A stretch of 64,000 nt of DNA, taken from Methylobacterium mesophilicum SR1.6/6 (GTDB taxonomy: Bacteria; Pseudomonadota; Alphaproteobacteria; Rhizobiales; Beijerinckiaceae). This document shows, piece after piece, positions 7,673 through 17,365 of this stretch (positions within the stretch are counted from its first letter, which is position 1; each line of letters opens with the position of its first letter). The DNA is taken from NCBI RefSeq assembly GCF_000364445.2, contig NZ_CP043538.1:3231612-3295611 (forward strand), given 5' to 3'. The notes below the pieces were generated by a model. The model made no database searches. It was not told where the DNA came from and saw only the letters and a program-made list of their open reading frames with translations. Made by a program: the position numbers and the translations under genes.

Positions 7673-8986
7673 ATGCCCAGACTGCGCTGGCTGATGATCG
7701 GCCTCTGCATGGCGGCGAACGCCATCAACTACATCGACCGCGCCAACCTTGCGGTCGCCGCGCCGTCGATGTCGAAGGAGCTGGGCCTCGACGCCACCGA
7801 CATGGGCCTGATCCTGTCGGGCTTCTTCTGGACCTACGCGATCATGCAGTTGCCCTTCGGGTACGTCGCCGATCGCGTCGGCCCGCGACTGTCTCTGATG
7901 GTCGCCGTCGTCTGGTGGTCGGCCTGCACGGCGCTCACGGCCGTGGGACGAGGCTTCCTGTCGCTGCTCGGCCTGCGCATGCTCCTCGGTGTCGGGGAGG
8001 CGGGAGCCTATCCCTCCTTCGCCAAGGTGGCGGCCTCGTGGTTCCCGCGCAGCGAGCGGAGCTTCGCCAGCAGCATCTTCGACAGCGGCTCCCGGGTCGG
8101 CTCGGCGCTGGCGATCCCCCTGGTGACCTGGGTGATCGCAACCCTCGGCTGGCGCGAATCCTTCGTGGTGACCGGCCTGCTCGGCTTCGCCTGGGCGGTG
8201 TTCTGGATGTGGCTGTACCGGGAGCCGGAGGACCATCCCGGGGTGTCGCGCGAGGAACTCGCCCGCCTCCGGGCCGGCCAGGAGCGGCCCCAGGTGACCG
8301 AGACGCGGGACGCGCCCCAGGGGGCGGTACCCTGGCTCTCACTGTTCCGCTACCGCACGGTGTGGGGGATGATGGCGGGCTTCTTCTGCCTGAACTTCGT
8401 GATCTACTTCTTCATCACGTGGTTCCCGACCTACCTCGTCAAGGCCCGCGGCTTCTCGCTGGCCGAACTCGGCACCCTCGGCAGCCTCCCGGCGCTCGCT
8501 TCGATCCCGGCGGGCTGGCTCGGCGGCTTCGCGTCGGACGCCCTTTACCGCCGCGGCTGGAGCCTCACGGCCGCCCGGAAGACCTGCCTGGTCGGCGGCA
8601 TGCTGATGTCGTCGGTGATCACCCTGTCGCTGATCGCCCCGAACATCTACGTGGCGCTGCTGTGCTTCGCGGTGGCCTACGGCAGCCTCGCCTTCACGGC
8701 CGCCTCCATCTGGGCGCTGCCCGGGGACGTGGCGCCCACTCCCGCCCACGTGGCGTCGATCGGCGGCATCCAGAACTTCGCCTCCAACGTCGCGGGGATC
8801 GTGACGACCACCTTCACCGGGGTCATGCTCACGATCACGCAGGGCTCGTTTGCGATCCCCCTGATCGTGGCCGGCGGGTTCTGCCTCCTGGGCGCCTTCA
8901 TCTACCTGTTCGTGGTCGGCGAGATCGCGCCGCTGCCGGTGCGTGATGCATCTGCGCCGGCCCTTCAGCCGCGCGCCGCCCGGTGA
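7673..8986 (+). CDS. MFS transporter, anion:cation symporter (ACS) family
   Basis: 437 aa with 12 predicted membrane segments. The N-terminus contains NYIDRANLAVAAPSM, the hallmark of the ACS family (GudP, GarP, ExuT, tartrate and phthalate carriers), and the cytoplasmic loop motif GYVADRVGPR. The central loop is around residues 190-225. It should import an organic anion with protons. It is sandwiched between an Ldh2-type dehydrogenase and a UxaA/GarD dehydratase, suggesting a hexarate, hexonate or related sugar acid. Its stop (TGA at 8984) is followed within 36 bp by the dehydratase start. Confidence 0.9.
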   Translation: MPRLRWLMIGLCMAANAINYIDRANLAVAAPSMSKELGLDATDMGLILSGFFWTYAIMQLPFGYVADRVGPRLSLMVAVVWWSACTALTAVGRGFLSLLGLRMLLGVGEAGAYPSFAKVAASWFPRSERSFASSIFDSGSRVGSALAIPLVTWVIATLGWRESFVVTGLLGFAWAVFWMWLYREPEDHPGVSREELARLRAGQERPQVTETRDAPQGAVPWLSLFRYRTVWGMMAGFFCLNFVIYFFITWFPTYLVKARGFSLAELGTLGSLPALASIPAGWLGGFASDALYRRGWSLTAARKTCLVGGMLMSSVITLSLIAPNIYVALLCFAVAYGSLAFTAASIWALPGDVAPTPAHVASIGGIQNFASNVAGIVTTTFTGVMLTITQGSFAIPLIVAGGFCLLGAFIYLFVVGEIAPLPVRDASAPALQPRAAR

Positions 8987-9021
8987 GCGGTACCGCGCGA
9001 GAGGATCGTGAGGAGAGACCG

Positions 9022-10545
9022 ATGTCCAGCTATCCCGTCATCACCCTGCGTCCGGACGACGGCGTCGTCGTGGCGCGTGGCGCGATCGAGTCCGGCACGG
9101 CGGTCACGGACGGCGTGACGGTGGCGGAGCGCATTCCGGCCGGCCACAAGGTCGCGGTCCGATCCCATCGCGTCGGCGAGCCGGTGACCAAGTATGGCCA
9201 GATCATCGGTTTCGCGAAGGCCGACATCGCCGCCGGGCAGCACGTGCACGTGCACAATCTCGGCATGGGCGACTTCGCACGCGACTACGCCTTCGGTGTC
9301 GACGCGCGGCCGACGCGGCTCGTCGCGCCGCCCGCGACCTTTCAGGGCATCCGCCGGCCGGACGGGCGCGTGGCGACCCGCAACTACGTTGGCATCCTCA
9401 CCTCGGTGAATTGCAGCGCGCACGTCGCGGACCTGATCGCCGACGCGTTCCGCCGCCACCCGATCCTCGGCCTCGATCCCCTCGCCGAATATCCGAACGT
9501 CGACGGCGTCGTGGCACTGACGCACAAGACCGGCTGCGGCATGGCCATGGGCGAGCCCCTGCGGCTCCTGCGCCGGACGCTCGCGGGCTACGCCCGGCAC
9601 GTCAACTTCTCGCATATCGTGATGATCGGACTCGGCTGCGAGGTGAACCAGATCGGCGCGTTCCTGGAGGAGCAGGGGCTCGGCGACCGGATCCGCAGCA
9701 TGAACATCCAGAGCCTCGGCGGCACCCGGAGAACCGTGGAGGCCGGCATTGCGTTCGTGAAGGGCATCCTGGCCGAGGCCAATGTCGTCCATCGGGAGCC
9801 GGTGCCGGCGAGCGAGCTGATCGTCGCCCTGCAGTGCGGCGGCTCGGACGGGTATTCCGGCGTCTCGGCCAATCCGGCGCTCGGCGTCGCCAGCGACCTC
9901 GTGGTCCGGAACGGCGGCACGGTGATCCTGTCGGAGACCACCGAGACCTACGGGGCCGAGCACCTGTTCACCCGCCGCGCCGTGAGCCCGGAGGTGGGCC
10001 AGAAGCTCGTCGACCTGATGCACTGGTGGGAGGAGTACACCCGCAAGGAAGGCTCGGAGATCGACGCCAACCCGTCGCCGGGCAACAAGGCCGGAGGCCT
10101 GACGACGATCCTCGAGAAATCGCTGGGCGCCATGGCGAAAGCCGGCAGCACCAACCTCGTCGACGTCGTGCGCTACGCCGATCCGGTGACGGCCAAGGGC
10201 TTCGTCTTCATGGACACGCCCGGCTACGACCCGGTCTCGGCCACCGGGCAGGTGGCGGGCGGCGCGAACCTCGTCTGCTTCACCACCGGCCGCGGCAGCG
10301 TCTTCGGCTGCAAACCCTCGCCGTCGATCAAGATCGCCACCAACTCGGCCATGTACAAGCGGCTGGAAGAGGACATGGACGTCAATTGCGGCACGATCCT
10401 CGAGGGTGCCGAGACCGTCGAGCAGGCGGGTCAGCGGATCTTCGATCTGATCCTGCGGGTGGCGGGCGGCGAGCGGACGAAGAGCGAGCAGTTCGATTTC
10501 GGATCGTCGGAGTTCGCGCCCTGGCAGATCGGCGCGACGGTGTGA
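9022..10545 (+). CDS. Altronate/galactarate dehydratase family protein (UxaA/GarD)
   Basis: 507 aa from the ATG at 9022, chosen because of the strong AGGAGAG about 5 nt upstream; an upstream GTG at 8983 overlaps the transporter stop. Residues about 1-85 form the SAF domain (LRPDDGVVVA ... VHVHNLGMG). The C-terminal catalytic part has RPDGRVATRNYVGI, THKTGCGMA, LQCGGSDGYSG and GRGSVFGCKPSPSIKIATN, all typical of this family of metal-dependent sugar-acid dehydratases. Length sits between UxaA (about 495) and GarD (about 520), so the substrate is left open. Co-transcribed with the dehydrogenase and transporter, it forms a sugar-acid catabolic cassette. Confidence 0.9.
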   Translation: MSSYPVITLRPDDGVVVARGAIESGTAVTDGVTVAERIPAGHKVAVRSHRVGEPVTKYGQIIGFAKADIAAGQHVHVHNLGMGDFARDYAFGVDARPTRLVAPPATFQGIRRPDGRVATRNYVGILTSVNCSAHVADLIADAFRRHPILGLDPLAEYPNVDGVVALTHKTGCGMAMGEPLRLLRRTLAGYARHVNFSHIVMIGLGCEVNQIGAFLEEQGLGDRIRSMNIQSLGGTRRTVEAGIAFVKGILAEANVVHREPVPASELIVALQCGGSDGYSGVSANPALGVASDLVVRNGGTVILSETTETYGAEHLFTRRAVSPEVGQKLVDLMHWWEEYTRKEGSEIDANPSPGNKAGGLTTILEKSLGAMAKAGSTNLVDVVRYADPVTAKGFVFMDTPGYDPVSATGQVAGGANLVCFTTGRGSVFGCKPSPSIKIATNSAMYKRLEEDMDVNCGTILEGAETVEQAGQRIFDLILRVAGGERTKSEQFDFGSSEFAPWQIGATV

Positions 10546-10594
10546 GCCGGAAGGCTGCCGCCAAGCACGCGTGCGAATGTCCAAACCGGCTTTG

Positions 10595-10670
10595 CGAGCG
10601 AAGCGAAGCAACCCAGTGTCGCGCCACGCCCTTCGATCGCGCGCCGCCCTGGGTCACTTCGCTCCGCTCG
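10595..10670. repeat. Imperfect inverted repeat (REP-like intergenic hairpin)
   Basis: The arm 10595-10616 (CGAGCGAAGCGAAGCAACCC and onward) pairs with 10649-10670 with few mismatches around a 32-bp centre containing CTTCGATCGCGCG. It lies between two convergent genes and has no T-tract. Its GCGAAGCGAAGCAA wording resembles dispersed palindromic elements seen in Methylobacterium and Bradyrhizobium genomes (from memory). It may act as a bidirectional terminator or be a non-autonomous mobile repeat. Confidence 0.6.
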
Positions 10671-10702
10671 TGATGACGGCGCGAGCGGGGACAAATGCGC
10701 GA

Positions 10703-11749
10703 TCAGAGATCCGTCCGCACCACATCCGGGAAGCCCAGGATGAAATCCGCGCCGAAGGCGGTGACCGGCGTGTGGAATCCCGCGGCCACGGCGCCGGCCG
10801 CGAGGCGTCGGGCAACCTCCAAGGCGGTCCGGACCGTCAAGGTGTAGCCCTCGGGCGTCTCCATCCGGCTGGCAACGCGCCGTCCCGTCGCATCCCAGGC
10901 CTCGGCCAGGAACGTGCTGCGGGCCGAGGCCCGCGCGGCGGCGGACGGTCCCTCCGGCAGCCGGTCGATCCCGCGATTGATCAGCCGCTGCGCCGTCTCC
11001 GCGGCGATGATCCGGCGGAGGCCGGCCGGCAGCCCCGCCGCCGCCGCCATGGCGGGGAAAGCCTCGAAGTAGACATCAATATCGGGAACGCCGGTCGAGT
11101 ACCACGCGCTCGACACGTCGCCCAAGCCGAGCCCGACCGTGCGCCGGGATCCGCGGCCGAAATCGGCGCTTCCGCGGGGCGGGCTCGGCAACTCGACGAT
11201 CCGGCCACCGCGCCGCACCCGCGTGCCCCAGGCGATCCCCTCGGCCATGGTCCGGGCGGTCCCGCGGCTGAACCCGCCAAACCCACCGATCGAGATCCGC
11301 AGGCGGTTCGCGCCGGGCAGTCGCGCCGCCACATGCGCGGCGAGGCAGTCGCTCGGCACCACGTCGAAGCCCGCCGCGGGCAGGAGGACGATGCCGGCGG
11401 CCTTCGCGTCCGCGTCCCGTGCGGCCAGAGCCTCCAGGACGCTGATCTCGCCGGTGATGTCGCTGTAATGAGCGCCCACGGCGAGGCAGGCCTCGGCCAT
11501 GGGGCGTGCCGTCTTCGAGAAGGGGCCGGCCGCGTGGATCACCACCGCGACGTCCGCCAGGGCGGCGCGCAGGCCGTCCGGATCGTCGAGGCGGGAGGCG
11601 CGCCACGCGAGCCCGAGCCGCGCGGCGAGGGGACGGAGCTTCTCGGGGTCGCGACCGGCCAGGATCGGTCGCAGTCCCTGTCCGACGGCGTGCTCGGCCA
11701 GGAGCCGGCCGGTGTAGCCTGTGGCGCCGTAGATCATGATCGCGGTCAT
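10703..11749 (-). CDS. Saccharopine dehydrogenase-like NAD(P)-binding protein (trans-acting enoyl reductase family)
   Basis: 348 aa from the ATG at 11749. The N-terminus MTAIMIYGATGYTGRLLA is a Rossmann dinucleotide-binding motif of the saccharopine-dehydrogenase-like family. It is followed by VVIHAAGPFS, LAVGAHYSDITGE and PAAGFDVVPSDCLA, which are characteristic of the trans-acting enoyl reductase/YMR226-like group. The reading frame continues a further 18 codons upstream, but those residues are arginine-rich and lack a ribosome site. The reaction is unknown; members reduce lipid or polyketide enoyl intermediates or have no known substrate. It is isolated, divergent from putA. Confidence 0.8.
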   Translation of the reverse strand: MTAIMIYGATGYTGRLLAEHAVGQGLRPILAGRDPEKLRPLAARLGLAWRASRLDDPDGLRAALADVAVVIHAAGPFSKTARPMAEACLAVGAHYSDITGEISVLEALAARDADAKAAGIVLLPAAGFDVVPSDCLAAHVAARLPGANRLRISIGGFGGFSRGTARTMAEGIAWGTRVRRGGRIVELPSPPRGSADFGRGSRRTVGLGLGDVSSAWYSTGVPDIDVYFEAFPAMAAAAGLPAGLRRIIAAETAQRLINRGIDRLPEGPSAAARASARSTFLAEAWDATGRRVASRMETPEGYTLTVRTALEVARRLAAGAVAAGFHTPVTAFGADFILGFPDVVRTDL

Positions 11750-11897
11750 GTCCGGGCTTCTGCCACCGCGACGGCCGGTATCAAAGCGCGCGGCGCGGGG
11801 CAAACGGGCAGACGCCGCCTGTTAAACTGCGACGCCGGAGGGCGTAGCCTGCGGCAGGCCTGAGGTGCGAAGCTTCGGCCCGCTTCGGGGATGGCTC

Positions 11898-14800
11898 ATG
11901 CGTGACGCCCGTGACTCAGAGCGTGCCGCCGGTCCGTTCAGGGCCTTTGCCGCCGCGCTGCCGTCCCTGTCGCCCCTGCGCGCGGCCGTGGTCGAGGCCT
12001 GTCGGCGGCCGGAGCCCGACTGCGTCGGACCGCTCCTCGACCAAGCGCGCCTGCCGTCCGATGCCGCCCGGCGCGTGGCCGATCAAGCCCGACAACTCGT
12101 CGAATCGCTGCGGCGCCGGATGCCCCGCGGGGGCGTCGAGGGTCTGATCCACGAGTATGCCCTGTCGAGCCAGGAGGGCGTGGCGCTGATGTGCCTCGCT
12201 GAGGCGCTGCTGCGCATCCCCGACACCGCGACGCGCGACGCGCTGATCCGCGACAAGATCGCGGGCGGCGACTGGCGCGCCCATCTCGGGCACAGCCGGT
12301 CGCCCTTCGTGAACGCTGCGACTTGGGGATTGCTCGTCACCGGCCGTCTCACAGCGACCCGGGACGAGGCCGGCCTGTCCGCGGCGCTCACGCGGCTGAT
12401 CGCCCGCGGCGGCGAGCCGGTGATCCGTGGCGGCGTCGATCTCGCCATGCGGATGATGGGTGAGCAATTCGTCGCCGGCCGGACCATCGAGGAGGCTCTC
12501 CGCAACGCCGCGCGGCAGGAGGCGAAGGGTTTCACCTACTCGTACGACATGCTCGGCGAGGCCGCGTTGACCGCGCACGACGCCGAAACCTACTTCCGCG
12601 CCTACGAAGAGGCCATCCGGGCGATCGGGGATGCCGCGGCCGGTCGCGGCGCGCTTCTCGGACCCGGAATTTCGGTCAAGCTGTCGGCGCTGCATCCCCG
12701 CTACTCGCGGATGCAGCGCGCACGCGTCCTGGCGGAGCTGACGCCGCGGGCGCTTGGGCTCGCGCGCCTGGCGAAGGAGCGTGGCATCGGCTTCAACATC
12801 GACGCGGAAGAGGCCGACCGCCTCGATCTGTCGCTGGACGTCCTGGAAGCCCTCGCGACCCATCCGGACCTCGCCGGCTGGGACGGCCTCGGCTTCGTCG
12901 TGCAGGCCTACGGCAAGCGCTGTCCCTTCGTGATCGACGTGCTGATCGACCTCGCCCGGCGCAGCCGGCACCGGCTGATGGTGCGTCTCGTGAAGGGCGC
13001 CTACTGGGACAGCGAGATCAAACGGGCTCAGGTCGACGGGCTCGCGGATTTCCCGGTCTTCACCCGGAAAGTTCACACGGACGTCTCGTACCTCGCCTGC
13101 GCGCGCCGCCTCCTGAACGCGCCGGACGCCGTCTTCCCGCAATTCGCGACCCACAACGCGCAGACACTCGCCACAATCGTGGAGATGGCGGGCCCGGCAT
13201 TCCGGCTCGGCCAGTACGAGTTCCAGTGCCTGCACGGCATGGGCGAGCCCCTCTACGAGGCGGTGGTGTCCGGGGAGATCCTGCAGAGGCCCTGCCGGAT
13301 CTACGCGCCCGTGGGCACGCACGAGACCTTGCTGGCCTATCTGGTCCGGCGCCTGCTGGAGAACGGGGCCAATACCTCCTTCGTCAACCGGGTCGCCGAC
13401 GCCACCGTGCCGGTGGAGACGCTCATCGCCGATCCGGTCGCCGCGGTAGAGGCTGCGGCACATCCGGGCGCGCCGCACCCGCGCATCGCGTTGCCGCGGG
13501 CTCTCTACGGTTCGACCCGTGCCAACGCGGCCGGCCTCGACCTCACCGACGAGGCGGCGCTCAGCTGTCTCGCCGAAGGACTTGCTGTGAGCGGGCAAAT
13601 CGAGTGGCGCGCCGTACCGTCTGGCAGCGATCCCGCTTCGGCCGACGCGGCCGTCATCAATCCGGCGGATCGACGGGACCGGGTGGGCGCGTGGCGGCCG
13701 GCCACGCCGGCCGAGATCGAGCGAGCGATCGCACGCGCCGCTGCCGCCTCTGCAGCCTGGGCTGCGACCCCCTGCAGCGATCGGTCCACCACGCTGCGTC
13801 GCGCGGCCGACACCCTCGAGGCGAGAATGCCGGTCTTGATCGGCCTGATCGTGCGCGAAGCCGGGAAGTCCTACGCCAACGCCGTGGCGGAGATCCGTGA
13901 GGCCATCGACTTCCTGCGCTACTATGCCGTCGAGGCCGAGCGGACGCGCGATGGCGACCACGCACCGCTCGGTCCGGTCGCCTGCATCGCGCCCTGGAAT
14001 TTCCCGCTGGCGATCTTCGTCGGCCAGGTGGCTGCGGCGCTCGCGGCGGGCAACGCGGTCCTCGCCAAGCCCGCCGAGGAGACCCCCCTGATCGCCGCCG
14101 AGGCCGTCCGCTTGCTGCATGCCGCAGGCGTCCCTGAGGAAGCGCTCCAGTTCGTGCCCGGTGACGCCGCGGTCGGGGGCGCTCTGGTCGGCGACGGGCG
14201 GGTGCAGGCCGTGATGTTCACGGGCTCGACGGCGGTCTCGAAAGGCATCCAGCGCGTGCTCTCCGACCGCCTCGATCGTCACGGCGAGCCCGTCGCGCTC
14301 ATCGCCGAGACCGGCGGCCAGAACGCCATGATCGTCGATTCTTCGGCCCTGGCCGAGCAGGTCGTGGCGGATGTCATCGCCTCGGCCTTCGATTCCGCGG
14401 GTCAGCGCTGTTCGGCCCTGCGCATCCTGTGCCTGCAGGAGGACATCGCCGACCGGACGCTCGCGATGCTGCTGGGGGCGCTTCGCGAGATGGCGATCGG
14501 GGATCCCCGCCGCCTCTCCACGGATATCGGCCCAGTCATCACCGTCGCGGCCGCCGAGGCCATTGCCGGCCACGTGGCGATGATGCGCGCCCGCGGCTTC
14601 GCCGTGCACCAGGTCCCCCTTCCGCCGGGCACGGGAGACGGGAGTTTCGTGCCGCCGACGCTGATCGAGATCGAGCGCGTCGCCGACGTCGGGCACGAGG
14701 TGTTCGGACCGGTCCTGCACGTCCTGCGCTACGCCCGGACCGACTTCGACCGGCTGCTCGGGGACATCGATGCCACCGGCTACGGCCTTACCTTCGGGCT

Positions 14801-15572
14801 GCACAGCCGCATCGACGAGACGATCGCGCATGTTCTCGGACAGGTGCGCGCTGGCAACCGTTACGTGAACCGGACCGTGATCGGCGCGGTGGTGGGGGTG
14901 CAGCCTTTCGGCGGTTCAGGCCTGTCCGGCACCGGGCCGAAGGCCGGCGGCCCCCTCTATCTCGGCCGGCTCTCCCGGCGGCCGTCGAGCGCCGCCGTTA
15001 GCGAGTGGGCAGCCGGTGGTGCGGCGATCCGCCCGTTCCTGGACTGGCTGCGCTCGAACGGCCACGGCCGGATCGCCGACCGTCTCGCGGCCGTCCACTT
15101 CCCCACCTTCGCGGAAACGATCCTGGAAGGGCCCGTCGGCGAGCGCAACCTTCACACGGTCCGTCCCCGAGGCCGCGTCGCCGCAATCGCCCTGACCGAG
15201 ACGGGACTCCTCGTGCAACTCGGGACGATTCTAGGCAGCGGGAACAGCGCGATCGTCGTCACCCCGGAGAACGAGCGATTCAGCCTCCCTGGGCTTCCGC
15301 CCGCGTGCGCCGCACGGATTACTTTGGCCGCAGATCTCGAGGCCGCACCGGCGCTCCACGCGGTCCTGTTCGAAGGTGATGCGGCCGGCCTGCTTCGCCT
15401 GAACCAGGCCGTCGCGGCGCGCCCCGGGGCGATCGTGCCTGTCCAGGCGCGCACGTCGGAGGCGCTGAACGCAGGCGACCTCTACGGTGCGGCCGGCCTC
15501 ATTGAGGAGGTCTCGACCGCGATCAACACCGCCGCGGCCGGGGGGAATGCCAGCCTCATGAGCATCGGCTAG
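11898..15572 (+). CDS. putA: Bifunctional proline dehydrogenase / L-glutamate gamma-semialdehyde dehydrogenase
   Basis: About 1224 aa; the ATG at 11898 has GGGGA upstream, and a GTG at 11865 would add 11 residues. The FAD-binding proline dehydrogenase barrel (about residues 100-470) shows TYSYDMLGEAA, GISVKLSALHPRY, RLVKGAYWDSEIK and YEFQCLHGMGE. The aldehyde dehydrogenase part has PWNFPLAIF, MFTGSTAVSK, general base Glu near 804 (ETGGQN) and nucleophile Cys near 838 (GQRCSALR). A C-terminal segment of about 200 residues resembles the extra domain of longer PutAs. There is no N-terminal ribbon-helix-helix domain, so it is not an autogenous repressor like the E. coli protein. It oxidises proline to glutamate at the membrane. 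No PutR regulator is adjacent. Confidence 0.95.
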   Translation: MRDARDSERAAGPFRAFAAALPSLSPLRAAVVEACRRPEPDCVGPLLDQARLPSDAARRVADQARQLVESLRRRMPRGGVEGLIHEYALSSQEGVALMCLAEALLRIPDTATRDALIRDKIAGGDWRAHLGHSRSPFVNAATWGLLVTGRLTATRDEAGLSAALTRLIARGGEPVIRGGVDLAMRMMGEQFVAGRTIEEALRNAARQEAKGFTYSYDMLGEAALTAHDAETYFRAYEEAIRAIGDAAAGRGALLGPGISVKLSALHPRYSRMQRARVLAELTPRALGLARLAKERGIGFNIDAEEADRLDLSLDVLEALATHPDLAGWDGLGFVVQAYGKRCPFVIDVLIDLARRSRHRLMVRLVKGAYWDSEIKRAQVDGLADFPVFTRKVHTDVSYLACARRLLNAPDAVFPQFATHNAQTLATIVEMAGPAFRLGQYEFQCLHGMGEPLYEAVVSGEILQRPCRIYAPVGTHETLLAYLVRRLLENGANTSFVNRVADATVPVETLIADPVAAVEAAAHPGAPHPRIALPRALYGSTRANAAGLDLTDEAALSCLAEGLAVSGQIEWRAVPSGSDPASADAAVINPADRRDRVGAWRPATPAEIERAIARAAAASAAWAATPCSDRSTTLRRAADTLEARMPVLIGLIVREAGKSYANAVAEIREAIDFLRYYAVEAERTRDGDHAPLGPVACIAPWNFPLAIFVGQVAAALAAGNAVLAKPAEETPLIAAEAVRLLHAAGVPEEALQFVPGDAAVGGALVGDGRVQAVMFTGSTAVSKGIQRVLSDRLDRHGEPVALIAETGGQNAMIVDSSALAEQVVADVIASAFDSAGQRCSALRILCLQEDIADRTLAMLLGALREMAIGDPRRLSTDIGPVITVAAAEAIAGHVAMMRARGFAVHQVPLPPGTGDGSFVPPTLIEIERVADVGHEVFGPVLHVLRYARTDFDRLLGDIDATGYGLTFGLHSRIDETIAHVLGQVRAGNRYVNRTVIGAVVGVQPFGGSGLSGTGPKAGGPLYLGRLSRRPSSAAVSEWAAGGAAIRPFLDWLRSNGHGRIADRLAAVHFPTFAETILEGPVGERNLHTVRPRGRVAAIALTETGLLVQLGTILGSGNSAIVVTPENERFSLPGLPPACAARITLAADLEAAPALHAVLFEGDAAGLLRLNQAVAARPGAIVPVQARTSEALNAGDLYGAAGLIEEVSTAINTAAAGGNASLMSIG

Positions 15573-15586
15573 GCGGCCGCCATTCG

Positions 15587-17179
15587 TCAGGCGGCGCGGC
15601 GCAGGTTCCAGAACAGGGGCAGGCCCGTGAGCATGCCGTCGAGGTCGCACCGATACGCGGTTGGCTGGAAGTACTGGCCGCACGGGATGTAGGCGCCGAC
15701 GCCGAGGGCGCGCTCCTGGATCTGCGCGGCCACGACCTTCTGGGCCGCGAGGTCGGGCTCCGCGAACCAAGCCGCGCGCAGGTCCTCGAGGGGCGCGTCG
15801 GTCAGCCAGCTCGGGACCCCGGCGCGACCATTGCCGCGGATCACCAGATGGTAGGCCGGCGACAGGTGGTCGAGTCCGCCGGAGAAGATCCCGAACATCG
15901 ACCAGCCGCCCTGGTCCAGCGGCTTCGGGCTGAGGATCCGCTGATTGACCGTCCCCCAGTCGGTGGCCACGACATCGACGTTCATCCCGAGCTTGCGGCA
16001 GACGTCGGCCATGACCTCGCAGATCGCGTTGATCCGCGGCACGTCGGTGCCCGAGAGCAGCACGACACGCTCACCCTTGTAGCCCGCCTCCGCCAGGGCA
16101 CGCTTGGACGCCGCGAAGTCGCGCGGGCCGGCGAACACGTGAAGTCCGGCGTCCGAGGCCATCGGGCCGCCCGGCGTGAACACGCCTGCCGGGCCGCGCC
16201 GAATGGCCGGGTCGCTGCCCGCGACAGCATCCATCATCTCGCCCTGATCGACGGCCGAGAGCAGGGCGCGGCTGATCGCCGGGTTGTCGAAGGGCGGCAG
16301 CGTGTGGTTGAGCCGGATCTGTCCGATCAGTCCCGCGGTTTCGACCAGCTCGACGCGCACGGCGCTCTGGCGCATCAGATCAGGGACGAGGTCGACAAGG
16401 GGCTGCTCCCACCAGTCGATCTCACCGGAGCGGAGGGCTGCGGCGGCAGTGCCGCCATCGGGGATCGTGCGCCACTCCACCCGGTCGAAATGTGCAATTC
16501 GCGGACCGGCCGTGAAGCTCGGCGTACCGTCCTGGCGGGGCCGATAGGCCTCGAACCGGCGGTAGACGTTGAGTGAACCCGGCACCCGCTCGTCGGCGAC
16601 GTAGCGGTAGGGTCCGCTGCCGACCACTTCTGGCACCGCCTGCGTGGCCGGCACCGTGCTCAGCCGCTCGGGCATGATCACCGGGACGTAGGAGGTCGGC
16701 TTGGCCAGTGCGTCCGGCAGGAGGGGGAATGGCCGCTTGAGCCGAAACTCCACCACCGCATCGGATGGGGCCGTCAGCGCGTCCACTGTCGCGAACAACG
16801 CGCCCCCGTAGGCATCCCGCTGTGACCAGCGCCTGAGGCTCGCCACCACGTCGCGGGCGAGCACCGGTGTGCCGTCGTGGAAGCGCAGGCCGTCGCGGAG
16901 GTTCAGGCGCCACGTCAGGCCGTCCGCCGAAACCGTGTGACCGGCCACCATCTGCGGCTGCGGTCGGTAGGCGGCGTCGAGACTGTAGAGGGTGTCGAAC
17001 ACCATCAGCGCGTGGGTGCGCGTGACGTAGTTGGTCGTGATGATCGGATCGAGCAGGGCCAGATCGGCGTAGGGCACGAAGCGCAGCGTCGTCGCCGAGG
17101 CCGCCCGGACCAGGGCTGGCCGCGCGAGGGCTCCGGCCATCAGCGCTCCCGCGCCTTGCAGCAGGGTGCGTCGCTTCAT
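15587..17179 (-). CDS. ABC transporter substrate-binding protein, peptide/opine type (SBP_bac_5)
   Basis: 530 aa with a Tat-like leader (MKRRTLLQGAGALMAGALA) and a cleavage site near VRA-AS. The mature protein has the family signature region DGLTWRLNLRDGLRFHDGTPV, plus VVGSGPYRYV and LNHTLPPFDNPAISRALL, typical of DppA/OppA-like receptors. It captures peptides, opines, nickel chelates or glycosides in the periplasm. No permease or ATPase gene is adjacent, so it must work with components elsewhere, or it is an orphan receptor. It converges on putA with 14 bp between stops. Confidence 0.9.
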   Translation of the reverse strand: MKRRTLLQGAGALMAGALARPALVRAASATTLRFVPYADLALLDPIITTNYVTRTHALMVFDTLYSLDAAYRPQPQMVAGHTVSADGLTWRLNLRDGLRFHDGTPVLARDVVASLRRWSQRDAYGGALFATVDALTAPSDAVVEFRLKRPFPLLPDALAKPTSYVPVIMPERLSTVPATQAVPEVVGSGPYRYVADERVPGSLNVYRRFEAYRPRQDGTPSFTAGPRIAHFDRVEWRTIPDGGTAAAALRSGEIDWWEQPLVDLVPDLMRQSAVRVELVETAGLIGQIRLNHTLPPFDNPAISRALLSAVDQGEMMDAVAGSDPAIRRGPAGVFTPGGPMASDAGLHVFAGPRDFAASKRALAEAGYKGERVVLLSGTDVPRINAICEVMADVCRKLGMNVDVVATDWGTVNQRILSPKPLDQGGWSMFGIFSGGLDHLSPAYHLVIRGNGRAGVPSWLTDAPLEDLRAAWFAEPDLAAQKVVAAQIQERALGVGAYIPCGQYFQPTAYRCDLDGMLTGLPLFWNLRRAA

Positions 17180-17365
17180 CGATCCATCCCGGTCGCATCT
17201 GCAGGTCGTCGCCCCGGCGGGGGGCGCGTATCGCTCGCAAATGGTACGCCAGAGATGGCTTGCTCCGAAAACGTGCAGGCCCGTCCGGCGTCGCGCCGAA
17301 TGGGCCTACGCGCCCCGCGCGGCGCGTCTTCCTATAGGTCTAGCGGCAAGTCCGGAGGCGGTTGC

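Noticed and set aside
11916..14831. A 971-codon open frame antisense to putA
   Set aside because: It is a GC-rich shadow of the putA reading frame: arginine/glycine-rich, no domain, while putA on the other strand has all catalytic motifs.
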